Below, piece after piece: positions 21,327 to 31,545 of a stretch of DNA of 64,000 bases; position 1 is the first letter of the stretch; each line of letters starts with the position of its first letter. Origin of the DNA: Bemisia tabaci (lineage: Eukaryota > Arthropoda > Insecta > Hemiptera > Aleyrodidae); contig NC_092793.1 of NCBI RefSeq assembly GCF_918797505.1, positions 68,939,660-69,003,659 of the forward strand, in the 5' to 3' direction. The position numbers and the translations under genes were made by a program. Below the pieces are notes generated by a model. It made no database searches. It saw only the letters and a program-made list of their open reading frames with translations, and was not told where the DNA came from.

Positions 21327-23148
21327 AAGGAAAACTTTGATGCCAACTCGCGAGAATCGCCAACGCGTTTGAGACAAACTCGGCAAGATGGTGAAGGAAT
21401 CGAACTTTCGGCATTCCGTACCTCTCATGTCATATTACTTTTGAAACGAGTGATTTCTTGATTTCGACCCTCTCTTTCCAGTGAACCGTGCAAGAACAAG
21501 CAGAGAAACTCTCGCTGATACTTCCAGTGAACGAACTTCAGAAAATGCACGCACAACGGCAGCCGACATCGAGTGCCCTGACTAACAGTACCTTCAAACT
21601 TGAACTAAAGTTACTGAACTTTAAAAGTAACTAAATCATTCGATTCTTGAAACTTGAATACCACGGCAATTAAGCAATCCTCTAGCGGGACATAAGGTCT
21701 ACAGTTTCTTTGTCAGATTTTATCACAGCTTTTCCCTACACCTTTTAGTTTGTAAGAGTTTGTTGCGCACGGGAAACACAGACAAAATGTTCATTATTTA
21801 CGTGATTTTCGAGAATGAATTATGAATGAAACAAAAAAAATTGTGCGATTTTTCCATTGTACATAAGCACTATGCTCTTAAAAACTACAGGGATTCCGTT
21901 GCAAAATAAAAATTCCTTGAAACTTTCAAACTAATCGATGCAATTATTTCCTCGTGAACAAATAAACTCCATGAAATTCGGCGACAGCTGATATTTTTCG
22001 GTTATCCTTCCCAACTGAAGCTCAAATTTTACATCGAGGACTTTTAAGATATTACCTCAACCAGAGTTTACCCTCGATGACTGAAAAGTTCAAATGCCAC
22101 TGACGTCAGAAAAGTTTACTTGTTTTAATCAAAGCTCTATTTGCTTTTACGAAACACTCCTAGCCACTCTTTACGGTTCTAATGATTTTCCGTTCTCTCT
22201 TTCTTTTCTTTCCTTTTCCTCCTGACAAGCTGAAACAATTCGAATCCTGATGCCAATTGCCTTTAAACTGCATCGTATCTTACAATCGTACCATACAGAA
22301 AGCGGCTCTTGACTGTATCGACATCGACTAGTAAGTGCCATCATAAAAAGCTCGTTTTGAATGATCCAAAGCGAGTTTTTAATCATGTTATTTCGGATTT
22401 ATGATCTAGCTTGCTAAGGACTGATTTCAGTGCGAAAGTATTCTCTCCACGATGTCAAAAAGCAGTAACTCTCAAGGTTGACCTTTGTGGCTCCACTTCA
22501 CGCCCCCGTCTTAGACCACGCAGCATCTCTCCGCAGTGTTGCCGCAAGTGAATACAAAATTCCTTTTTCCGGAAAAAATAAGTAATTTCAGTAAAAAAGC
22601 TACAACGGTGCTCTCTGATATCGGCAACACTGTTTTCGAATGTTGAGAAATATAAAGATTGTAAGTGACTAAATCGTTTTGTGCAAAAGCAGTTTGTGTT
22701 CCAAATTTGAGTTTTTTTTTTCATTAATTTTATTTTTTAAAGGTGGGTGTAACCATGTAAGTAGCATTAAGACTCGTTTTCGCTAAGTCAGCCAACAGAC
22801 CTTGAAGGAATTTTATTTTTCATGTGTTGTTCATGGTAATTTTGTCAACTGAAACTGGAAACTGTCACAATTCTGATTGGAACTTTTCCGATGTTTTTAG
22901 GGTGATGAAATGTAAGTAGGTTAACCGCTCCTTAAAGTAGTGGTATCTATCACGGATTTTCCGTACTAGGGTCTCTTGTCAAAAATATTTAAGAGTGTTT
23001 TGTCAATTTTTGAAAATTCAAGTATTTATTCAAGTACCTACAAAAAAGGTAAAGAGAGGGATCAAATATATTCAACTACTTTCAAGTATCTGCACGACCC
23101 GCACTTGACCCCGTGCTAGGTTACAAGATTACGCACAACTTATCATTT
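21327..23148. other. no gene recognised
   Basis: AT-rich DNA. Minus-strand frames at 22171-22386 and 22455-22724 are short and without motifs. Confidence 0.45.
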
Positions 23149-23400
23149 GGATCGCGTTAAGTAGAAAGGAACCAAGCCACGTCACCTATTGCCAAATTTT
23201 ATTGGGCAGTTCAATTTTTTCATGAAAACGGTCGTGCGGATTTTTGTGAAAATCTCGGTCAATTTTCTGCATAGTGCGAAGCAAAATCCTTGAAATTTTC
23301 AAAGGAATCATTACAAACGTTCTCCTATAAAAAATCAAATCTCCCAGTTAAATTTAGCGACAGCTGATGTGGCTTGGTTCCTTTCTGCTGAGTGCGATCC
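23149..23400. mobile_element. family J MITE, copy 1
   Basis: The 252-bp element has about 35-bp inverted ends starting GGATCGCGTTAAGTAGAAAG; the complementary right end finishes CTGAGTGCGATCC. ATTT on each side (23145-23148, 23401-23404) may be a 4-bp TSD. It is non-coding. Confidence 0.75.
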
Positions 23401-23629
23401 ATTTATTTTGCGAATCCCGAAATTCTCAGTTGTGACAAGGAAGCCGGCATCATAACAATTCTGCGTGATGAAGCGTTGGAGTGAAAGGCAAAGGGATAGA
23501 GTTCTGCCCTCGAAGCGAGAGATGAGTGATGAGAGTTGAACGGTGATTCACCCTCGCGCTATTCAATTACTTGTGTTTTGTTCTGGATTTTGGTGTCTTC
23601 ATTAATGTTCCTCTGCTCAGGGACTTAAA

Positions 23630-23882
23630 CTGCCGTGCTAAGGAAGAACGCCGTATGAGCCTTCAGACGTTACCACGTTTCCCTCAATAAAAACAGAGAT
23701 TACTGGGAAAATTGTGAATATTATTTTCTCAAATTTTCAGACAATTTTTGATACTATTTAATCTACAATATCTGAAAATTTCAAGGAAAAATATGCATGT
23801 ACTTTGTCAAAAATGCAGGTTTTATCAAAGGAAATTTGGCAACTCCCGAAGGTTCATACGGCGTTCTTCCTTAGCGCGGCAG
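23630..23882. mobile_element. family E MITE, copy 4
   Basis: A 253-bp copy with CTGCCGTGCTAAGGAAGAAC and CCTTAGCGCGGCAG ends, and a perfect 4-bp TSD TAAA (23626-23629, 23883-23886). Confidence 0.88.
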
Positions 23883-23949
23883 TAAAGTACATAGAGGCTC
23901 CCACTCACGAGTTTATCAAGTTGCTTTTCCCGTCGTTAAATTGCGTTTG

Positions 23950-24242
23950 CAGGATGTCTACTAAAACAGGCTGACCAAAAATCAGCACTTTTACGGTAAT
24001 TTTTCAGTACATTCCCAAGAAATTCAGTGCTCCCTCAACAGAAAAATTACTTAAGTACTTTTTCAGTACCTCCAATTGACGAAATTCAGCAAATTTCAAA
24101 AATTTGAATTATCCGCTCAAATTGCGACAAAAATGAAAAAATTCCGGACCTTCTTGCGGCATTCCGTACTTTTTCAGTACTTCCGGACCGCCCTTAAAAA
24201 ATCAGTACCATTTCCGTACTTCCCGGACTTGTAGACATCCTG
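23950..24242. mobile_element. family B MITE, copy 4
   Basis: A complete 293-bp copy (CAGGATGTCTAC to GTAGACATCCTG; both termini carry the same G-to-A type change). Perfect 5-bp TSD GTTTG at 23945-23949 and 24243-24247. Confidence 0.9.
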
Positions 24243-24247
24243 GTTTG

Positions 24248-25251
24248 TGAGATGAAAACAAACACCGTGCCTGAAACACACACTCTGATTCAGTTTCTGA
24301 TTTTTCGTTTACTCATTGGCGACATATGGAGACTAGGCCCTCCCTTCTGCGGATAATCGTGCTGAAATATGCGCTAAGAGTGATACACATCTTGCGAGAG
24401 AGTTAGGCATGCATCTTGGTTGGTCTCTGGGGTACGGTTGTTTCGACTTTTAAGGACTGAGATTGTCTACTCTCAGAAATGAAGGCGAGGCAGGTTTCGT
24501 GGTATGGTGAAATTTTTGGTTTGCGTTTAGTCGTCTAGGTAACAATACCTCCTCTGGGTATAAGAGGTCGACATAGGCTTAACGAAAAAATAAAGTGAAG
24601 GATTCTGGCCAACCTTTAGGAGTTTCATTCATGAAGTCTTTCCTTGAACAGATCCTTTCTCTTTGGCTTTATTGTGATAAAGCGAGGCTCAAAGAAACCC
24701 TTAACCACAGCATTAGAAACAGGACAATTTTTGCCAACCTCCTAGTGAACCTCCCTTAATGAGAATATAAACCAAATTGGTCCTCCTGAGAAAACAGAGA
24801 CTTAAAATGAAGACGAAGGATGGTTCATGGAGCAGACCTTTTTCACCTCTTTGAAAGAGAGCTCTTAAGTACAGGGCTTTACGAGTTCTTATTTCAGGAC
24901 AATCGGGGACTTTTTAGAAAAAATGTTGATCTTGAGAAATCGCGGTACGAGTAGCACACACAGAACGCTAAAACTCAAGCAGGGGTGAGAAAACATCTAT
25001 CCGAGAGATTACCCATGGTGAAGGACTGGATCGAAAGATAGTTCGAATCGAAAACGTGGCTCGAAAATTGCGTTTTCCAGGAATTTGACCCTTTACTCAT
25101 AGGTTCAAGGACTTTAAGGTACTTTTCCGACTTTCCACCCGAATGAAGCCCTTCCAAGAACCTTAAAGGCGAGAAAATGCAAGGCCGTGAGAATCGAACA
25201 TCAAACCTCTCCCGTTTACACTATTTTTAGATGATCAGAGCGCGGTCTCTT
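24248..25251. other. no gene recognised
   Basis: Only one frame of 60 codons. No repeat of the families above was seen. Confidence 0.45.
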
Positions 25252-25508
25252 AAATGCACTATTTTCAGCAGAAAGAAACCAGGCTACATCAGCTATTGCC
25301 AAATTTAACTGGGAAATTTAATATTTCACAAGAGAACGTTTGTACGAATTCCGGTGAAAATTTTAAAACATTTTCTTCGTACTATGCAGAAAATTCACTG
25401 TAATTTCCACAAATATCTGCACAACCGTTTTCATGTAGAAAATTGGATTGCCCGATCGAATTTGGCAATAGCTGACGTGGCTTGGTTACTTTCTGCTTGA
25501 CGCGGTCT
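25252..25508. mobile_element. family J MITE, copy 2
   Basis: CAGCAGAAAGAAACCAGGCT and GGCTTGGTTACTTTCTGCTT are the inverted ends, and the body matches 23149-23400 with many changes. The left terminus is decayed; boundaries are approximate. Confidence 0.6.
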
Positions 25509-25801
25509 AAAAACTTCGCCTCCGGGCGTTCCCTCCGTCTTTCAAACGGTCACGATTTTAACTCGTCAAAAGGGCGTAAACACACTTGGAGATAATCCCT
25601 GCGGTCCATACAACTCGGGATGGAGTTCCGCTCTTCGGCCAGCGAGGCGACGACATCAACGCCCCATCACCCGAATGTGATTCCTCGGGGACGATGAAGG
25701 TCCAACGTCACATCGCGACGGCAGTTCCGTTCCGCGGATCGGCCATCGACGTTCCCCTCGCCTCCTCATGGCTCGATCATCGGCGGACAGTGGACCGAGT
25801 C

Positions 25802-26110
25802 CAGGGTGTCTACTATAACAGGCAAGCCAAAAATCAGTATTTTTACGGTACTTTTTCCGTACATTCCCAAGAAATTCAGTACCTTCTGAACAGAAAAATT
25901 CGGAACTTTTTCAGTACCTCCGATTGACGAAATTCGATAAGTTTCAAAAATTTGAATTTCTCGCTCAAAATGCGACGAAAAGTACAAAAAATGGAAAAAT
26001 TCCAGGCCATCTTACAGAGTTTCCGCACTTTTTCAGTACTTCCGAAACAATCTTAAAAAATCAGAACTATTTCCGGACTTTCCGGAAATTCCGGACTCGT
26101 TAACACCCTG
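25802..26110. mobile_element. family B MITE, copy 5, nested in family H
   Basis: A complete copy of 309 bp with a perfect 5-bp TSD GAGTC (25797-25801, 26111-26115). It lies inside the left terminal repeat of a Transib-like family H element. Confidence 0.9.
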
Positions 26111-26154
26111 GAGTCAGTGGAAGAGCTCAAACATTAATTTTTGGCTAAAACTGC

Positions 26155-26541
26155 CAGGGTGTCTACCAGTTATAAAAAACCAAAATTGGGGACTTTCAGG
26201 GGCTTTTTGGGGTGTATTTTCAAGAAAATCGGGGACTTTTTTGCCCGAAATATTAAGAGAAAGGGAGCTAGTTAGAGCGTAAAAAGGCTTATTTTATGCG
26301 ACTAATTTTACAAGTCATGTTGAACCGATGAAAACATACGAATTGCAAGCAACACTTCAGAATTTTTACTTCTGGTCATACCGCCGCAGCTGGCAGGAAA
26401 ATTTGAAAATTTCGGTGTTTAGGACGATTTTTGTCATTTTTCGGGGACCTGCACAAGAAACTTGGGAATATCGAGGACACCCTTCAAAAATCAGGGATAA
26501 TCGGGGACATTGGGGACTTGTGGGGACCGGTAGACACCCTG
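26155..26541. mobile_element. family C MITE (same termini as B, different body), nested in family H
   Basis: This 387-bp element has CAGGGTGTCTACC and GGTAGACACCCTG ends but an unrelated interior with repeated GGGGAC(T/C)T phrases. Flanks ACTGC and ACTAC make a 5-bp TSD with one mismatch. Shared termini and TSD length suggest B and C are moved by the same transposase. Confidence 0.85.
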
Positions 26542-27009
26542 ACTACTTTAGATGTTTATTTCGTCAAATTTTAAATTTTAAGAAGTGCTTCTAGGAGAAA
26601 ATTTCACGGAAAACCAATGAAACCACTTTCGGAACCTCAAAGTTTTCTATAAACGGAGTTAGAAGCATTTAAAGTTGGACAATTTTGTCCAACCAATCCT
26701 ACTGGCTCGATCCACTGTGCTGTGCAGCTTAGATCCATTTTAACTTGAGCCCCGACGAGCGCGCAGTTAAGCGGACAACAGGGTCCATAAGGAGATGAAG
26801 TCGTTTCGGAGGAGCGACGTTTCATGACGGGGATCGGTTTTGAAGGGGAGGTGTGCTTCAGCGATTCGGCTATTTGCGCAGCATCTCATTATTTAAAGGG
26901 TCGTCTAGGGCTACGTTTCCACAAGCAGCGCGCGACGTGACGTCATGCCCGCGCAGCAGAGCCGCGCGACTGGACTATAGGGATTCTTATTAGAGCGCCT
27001 ACATCGTAG

Positions 27010-27256
27010 TTTCCCTCTCGAAGGAACGTAAATCCATTTCAATGTTGCCAGATTTCCCCTCGTAAATTGCATGTACTGACCAGGAAAATTTTGGGCATTG
27101 GTAACTGAAAATTTCACTGATTTTTACTAGGATTTCGTGCGAAAATCAAGGAAATTTTTGATAAAAATTGCATTGGTACAACTTTCTTAAATGAATTAAT
27201 TGTTTGAGTCAACTTGGCAACCTTGGAATGGAAATACGTTTCTTCTTGCGGGAGAC
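27010..27256. mobile_element. family D MITE, copy 3
   Basis: The left end GAAGGAACGTAAATCCATTT and the right end GGAATGGAAATACGTTTCTT are imperfect inverted repeats; about 247 bp in all. The body matches the copies at 2.7-3.1 kb. Confidence 0.65.
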
Positions 27257-27268
27257 GACGACATGGGG

Positions 27269-27566
27269 CAGGGTGTCTACTAAAACAGGCTGGCCAAAAA
27301 TTAGCACTTTTACGGTACATTCCCGAGAAATTCAGTACCTCCTCGACAGAAAAATTCAGTACTTTTTCAGTACCTCCAATTGAAGCAATTCGGCAAATTT
27401 CAAAAATTAGAATTTCCCGCTCAACTTACGACAAACATGACAACAAAATGATAAAATTCCGGACCTTCTTGCGGAATTCGGCATTTTTTCAGTACTTCCG
27501 GACCGCCCTTAGAAAATCAGTATTATGTCCGTACTTTCCGGAAATTCCGGACTTGTAGAAATCCTG
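27269..27566. mobile_element. family B MITE, copy 6
   Basis: A full-length copy with CAGGGTGTCTAC at the left and a decayed right end (GTAGAAATCCTG). The flanks TGGGG and AAAAT do not match, so no TSD is left. It follows directly after a family D element. Confidence 0.8.
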
Positions 27567-27941
27567 AAAATGCATCCCTAACGCTCACTGGGAACTTGGG
27601 AAGGTGCGTTTCCACGCGCAGCAAGTTTGATCGTCCGTCCCTAAAATGCAACCTCAGAGGCGCAAGTAGCTACATATTTCTTCTTGAACGAAGTAAGAAG
27701 TTATTTCATCCGAGGAGGATAGCTAAGCTTACACGTCCTTTCTATTGAGAGCGGCTCAATTTCGACTCGTCACCCACGCGGCTTCCGGGTAAACTATCAA
27801 TCTCTCCTCTCTCGAAGCTTTGAGGCGTCGCGTCGAGTCCTGAGCTTGTTCGAGACCGAATTGAGAGCTTCGCCGTAAAATTGCGACATGCATCATTTCT
27901 CGCCGTGAATCGGACGTTCGTACACGCGCTCCTCCAAACAC

Positions 27942-28060
27942 TCGCTCCTCTGACGAAAGGGCCTATCTCAATTTCGACAAGAGCCCTGGTTTACGTATAG
28001 ATCCATGCTCTCTGGGGCTCATGCAGAAATCCAGATGCGTCCTTACGTCAGAGGAGCGAC
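27942..28060. mobile_element. family O short MITE, copy 2
   Basis: TCGCTCCTCTGACGAAAGGG and CGTCAGAGGAGCGAC are inverted ends. The body has TCTCAATTTCGACAAGAGCC, as in the copy at 16796-16916. About 119 bp, non-coding. Confidence 0.7.
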
Positions 28061-28365
28061 GAAATGTCGACGCTTCGTGTTGCCGATTTTTGCGGGGATC
28101 GAGGTCTTACAACGCAAGGTTACCTGATTGTGCGATAAAACGTGGATATTTCACATGGGTTTAGATGGAGAGAAGTGCTGAATTTATAGCACTATTTGAC
28201 AACAATGTCAGTTGAACAATTTTCATTTGATCCGTTCTTATTTTAGCCAGATCGGCAGAATTTAGAGAAATTAAAATCCGGAAACTGATTGCGAGACGTA
28301 GCTGAGTGAATATACGTTCCCAAAGTGTCTGTTAAATGCACGTCTCTGTAATGACGATTCTTAAA

Positions 28366-28495
28366 AGTTGGCAACACTGTTTTTCCTCCATTTAAATGTG
28401 TGTAAAACAATCGATTCTTCGTGAGGTAGCTTGCAAGCGCCTAAAATCGATATTTTTAATGGATTTAAAGGGAGTAAACACAGTGTTGCCAACTT
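28366..28495. mobile_element. short MITE with AGTTGGCAACACTGT ends
   Basis: AGTTGGCAACACTGT at 28366 and ACAGTGTTGCCAACT to 28495 are perfect inverted ends. Inner ATTTAAAT/ATTTAAA segments extend the pairing. About 130 bp, no TSD seen. Confidence 0.7.
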
Positions 28496-28558
28496 GGAGA
28501 GTCACTACTGCGTACTGCACCATAATTTCCTTAGTTTACAAGGTTTTCTAGAGCCTGT

Positions 28559-28726
28559 GTCCCACGATCAAATGAATTCATCAAATGCAAGATGACGGGT
28601 TCATCAACATTTGACGGCCCGCTAACTTTTGATAGCAGACGACTAATCTGTGTAGCAGACTTGCGCGAAAACCAGTCGCCATCTTGCATTTGATGACTAT
28701 TTGATGAGTTCATTTCATCGTGGGAT
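28559..28726. mobile_element. short MITE with TCCCACGAT ends
   Basis: TCCCACGATCAAATGAATTC and GAGTTCATTTCATCGTGGGA are inverted ends, with a second inner pair ATCAAATGCAAGATG / CATCTTGCATTTGAT. About 168 bp, no TSD seen. Confidence 0.7.
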
Positions 28727-31023
28727 AAGGGCTTGGACCGGAAACCCTGCAAAATAAAATGCTTCAAAGCGATTTAGTTTTCCGGGTTTGTTTGGACGTT
28801 CGTATTTCTGTATCGACCTCCAAAATCCGAGCTTTCTCAGTGTACCTATCCAGGAATTCCATGCGTTCGCCCTGGAAATTCCATCGCACGAGTTTTCAAT
28901 TTAACAACTCTGTAGTAGCGACTGAGACATCCATCTCGATTGTTCGCACTAGATACGTTATTTACATTCGAAACTTCCGCTTTGAGCGTGCGGAAATGGA
29001 TGTGTTAAGCTAAGGTTCCACAGACAACGCGCGACCAAGTGCGATGATTTTAAAGACATAGCGACAGACTTAGAGGGCCAGATACAGAATTTAATTTTGT
29101 TCTGGTGAAAATTCATGAATTTTCTAAGCAAAATGAAAATTCATTTTTCATCTGTAGGCTCTGCGGCGCGACCAGAGATGGAAAGTGAAACTTCATAAGG
29201 CTCGAATAAATTTCACAAATGTTGAAATGTATTATTGATTGAACCTTTGAAGGTCTGAAAGCGTTTCAGATGGTCTTTCTGTTGATGCTGCGGTGTTATG
29301 CTACTCTACTGAAGGTGCCAGACACAAAGAGGGGGCAAAAAAGGGAGTTTAGAGAGAAAAACCCTAACCTAACTTCTAAGCTAAACGAAAACATTTGCAA
29401 CGCGCGAATTTTTTAGGCTTGGGTAAAAAATTTCAAAATTTAGAATCACTGTTTCTAGGCGTTTCTTAGCCTCCTGTATGTATCCCCGGAAGTTCCAATA
29501 TATTCCATGAAATTTCACGCGTGAAATTCATTCGAATAAACATGACATTTTCCATCTCTGGGCGCGACTGGCTCTTTTCGTGTCGCGCGCTTTCCGTGTA
29601 AGCGTGGCTTCAGTGTTTTGGGTAGGGCGTGAAAGGCGGCGTAAGATGCAAATGATACCGTATCAAGCTTGGATGCGGGAGTGGGTCTTCATTAATTAGG
29701 TCAAGAAAACAGAACAAAGAGATCCGTCGAGTTACGCTCTGTAGCTTCTGTTTCAATTCATCGAGAATTTAATTCGCCGTCGAAAGTTTCCACTTTCCCG
29801 GGCGGAAGTTCAGGGGAACGCGGAGCTGGCGTTTCAGCAAAAACTTGCGAGGGACAGGCGTTCCCAGCTTAGAGACTTCGTGACGAGTCTTCAGATTGTT
29901 TGATTTTCGTTTCGAAATGGAAACTATATAGAGAACTGAAAAGGAGGATCACTATCAGTTACTTCAGCAAACAATCGAATCCATTCGTGCAAGAATAACT
30001 AATGTCTTTTTTCATGTTTAGAGAATTTAGGGGCTTGGAGGACAAGGCGCGTAAGTGCAGTTTTTGCAATTTCCAGAAATACGTGTTTTGTTTGAAGTTC
30101 CGAAACAAATGAACCCTTATAGTGGAAAGAAAGTTCAAACTGACTTTTTGATGCTTAGAAATTGGAATTTGGGAAGCGAATTTTTCACAGAATATGCATC
30201 AAGACTAGTTTTACTTGACGATTTTTTCAAAAACTGCAATTATGCATGCGCCGTGTCCTTCAAGCCCCTCAATTTAAGGCCTCTAAAGGTTTAAAGATTT
30301 GGGTTTTGACGTTCGATGGCAGATTTAGAAGGTTTGTAGGATACCTAACTTTGAAGCAATATTTAATCACGCGATTAAAGAACTGTTACAGTTTTTTGCA
30401 TTCTTCACTAATTCCCTCGCATGAAAGTGCGTGTTTCAATATTTTCTTCGCGTAAGAGAGCGCGTTACAGAGTTCCCTTGGCGAATAGTCATTTCCTTAG
30501 CTGGTTTGCCCTCTGCCTTCATAATTTTCCTTCATCCCAGAAGCCTCCGCATTTACTCTGTGATCGGTACTTAATGAAGAAACAAAGTTGAAAATTTCCC
30601 GAAATTTTTGTCCCAATATTTTTTAAAACATTTCGGTGGTAAGTTCCCTTATAATCAAGACTCATTTGACCAATAATTCTATGCTTGATTTTAGAATCAA
30701 CTTTCCGAAACAGAGTTCTCACTGACAAACCGTCAAAGAATACGCGGCTGGTGCCATTTTCTAAATGCTATGATGTTGGTTTACCAGCGGCAGCGCAGCG
30801 GTGGTACAGAACCGTGGGCATGGCCACACCTCGAAATAGTTAGGGGAGAAGGATCAACCTCTCCAAAGGTGTGTCCTTTGCGTGACACGGTGGGTGAATG
30901 AAAAGGTCCTAGCCTTTTTCGAAATTCTTGATGCCATGCATATGTTACACCCCGTTGGTAACATTGCCCGGTCCGGAAACTGGGAGACTTTTTTGTGCCG
31001 TTCGTGGACAGGTCACTCCTGTT
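28727..31023. other. no gene recognised
   Basis: AT-rich DNA with a short TAACCTAAC-like phrase at 29363. Frames up to about 85 codons have no recognised motif. Confidence 0.45.
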
Positions 31024-31029
31024 GCCCGA

Positions 31030-31130
31030 GAGCTGGCTTATGTCTTCGCGCATTCCGCGAACTGGCCTATGTTCTTGCCCATTCGCGAAATGGCCGATGT
31101 TCTTGCCCATTCCGCGGACTGGCCAATCAA
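31030..31130. repeat. 33-bp tandem repeat, about three units
   Basis: TGTTCTTGCCCATTCGCG and TGTTCTTGCCCATTCCGCG recur 33 bp apart after a more diverged unit. The period is a multiple of three, so open frames cross it on both strands, but nothing else supports a gene here. Confidence 0.6.
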
Positions 31131-31460
31131 AGGTCTGAAAATTACGCCGACGGCTACTATCGTTACTTTTAAACGCAACCCATCCCATTCGCTAATCGAA
31201 AAATGTCCTCCACTAACTGACTTCATGTCGAATTGTGCGCGAGATTTTGAGCAAAACTTAAAAATATCAGAACGATTCATAGGTTGTGTAAAACAAATTT
31301 ACAACTCGTTTTTTTATAAAAATTTTCTCGAAAGTTTTTTTTAGATAGAACGAGAGTTTAAAACTTTGCTTAGATTTTCAGTATCTTGGATGTGCGTGTT
31401 GCATATTTAAAAATTGGAGGCGTTTCCGAGTCCCGTGGAACCCGAATAGTTCAGTGGACC

Positions 31461-31508
31461 CCGTGGAACACGAATAGTTGCATCAATGCAACTATTCGTG
31501 TTCCACGG
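31461..31508. repeat. perfect 48-bp palindrome
   Basis: Two 23-bp arms are exactly complementary around a 2-bp centre (CA). The left arm starts CCGTGGAACACG; the right arm ends CGTGTTCCACGG. The phrase CCCGTGGAACCCGAATAGTT just upstream (from 31424) is a degenerate third arm. Confidence 0.93.
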
Positions 31509-31545
31509 ATGTGCGTGTTGCGTGTTCAAAATTGAAGGCACTTTC

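Larger units (their letters stand above)
25786..26719. mobile_element. family H Transib-like MITE, copy 3, split by B and C
   Basis: Termini are GACAGTGGACCGAGTC (left, first base changed) and GCTCGATCCACTGTG (right). The body matches the copy at 7789-8021 in reverse orientation once the two nested elements are removed. The left flank CGGCG fits the CGNCG target preference of Transib elements; the right flank CTGTG has decayed. Confidence 0.8.

Noticed and set aside
30781..31344. 135- and 138-codon frames on opposite strands
   Set aside because: They are mutual shadows over a 33-bp tandem repeat; no domain and no splice context.
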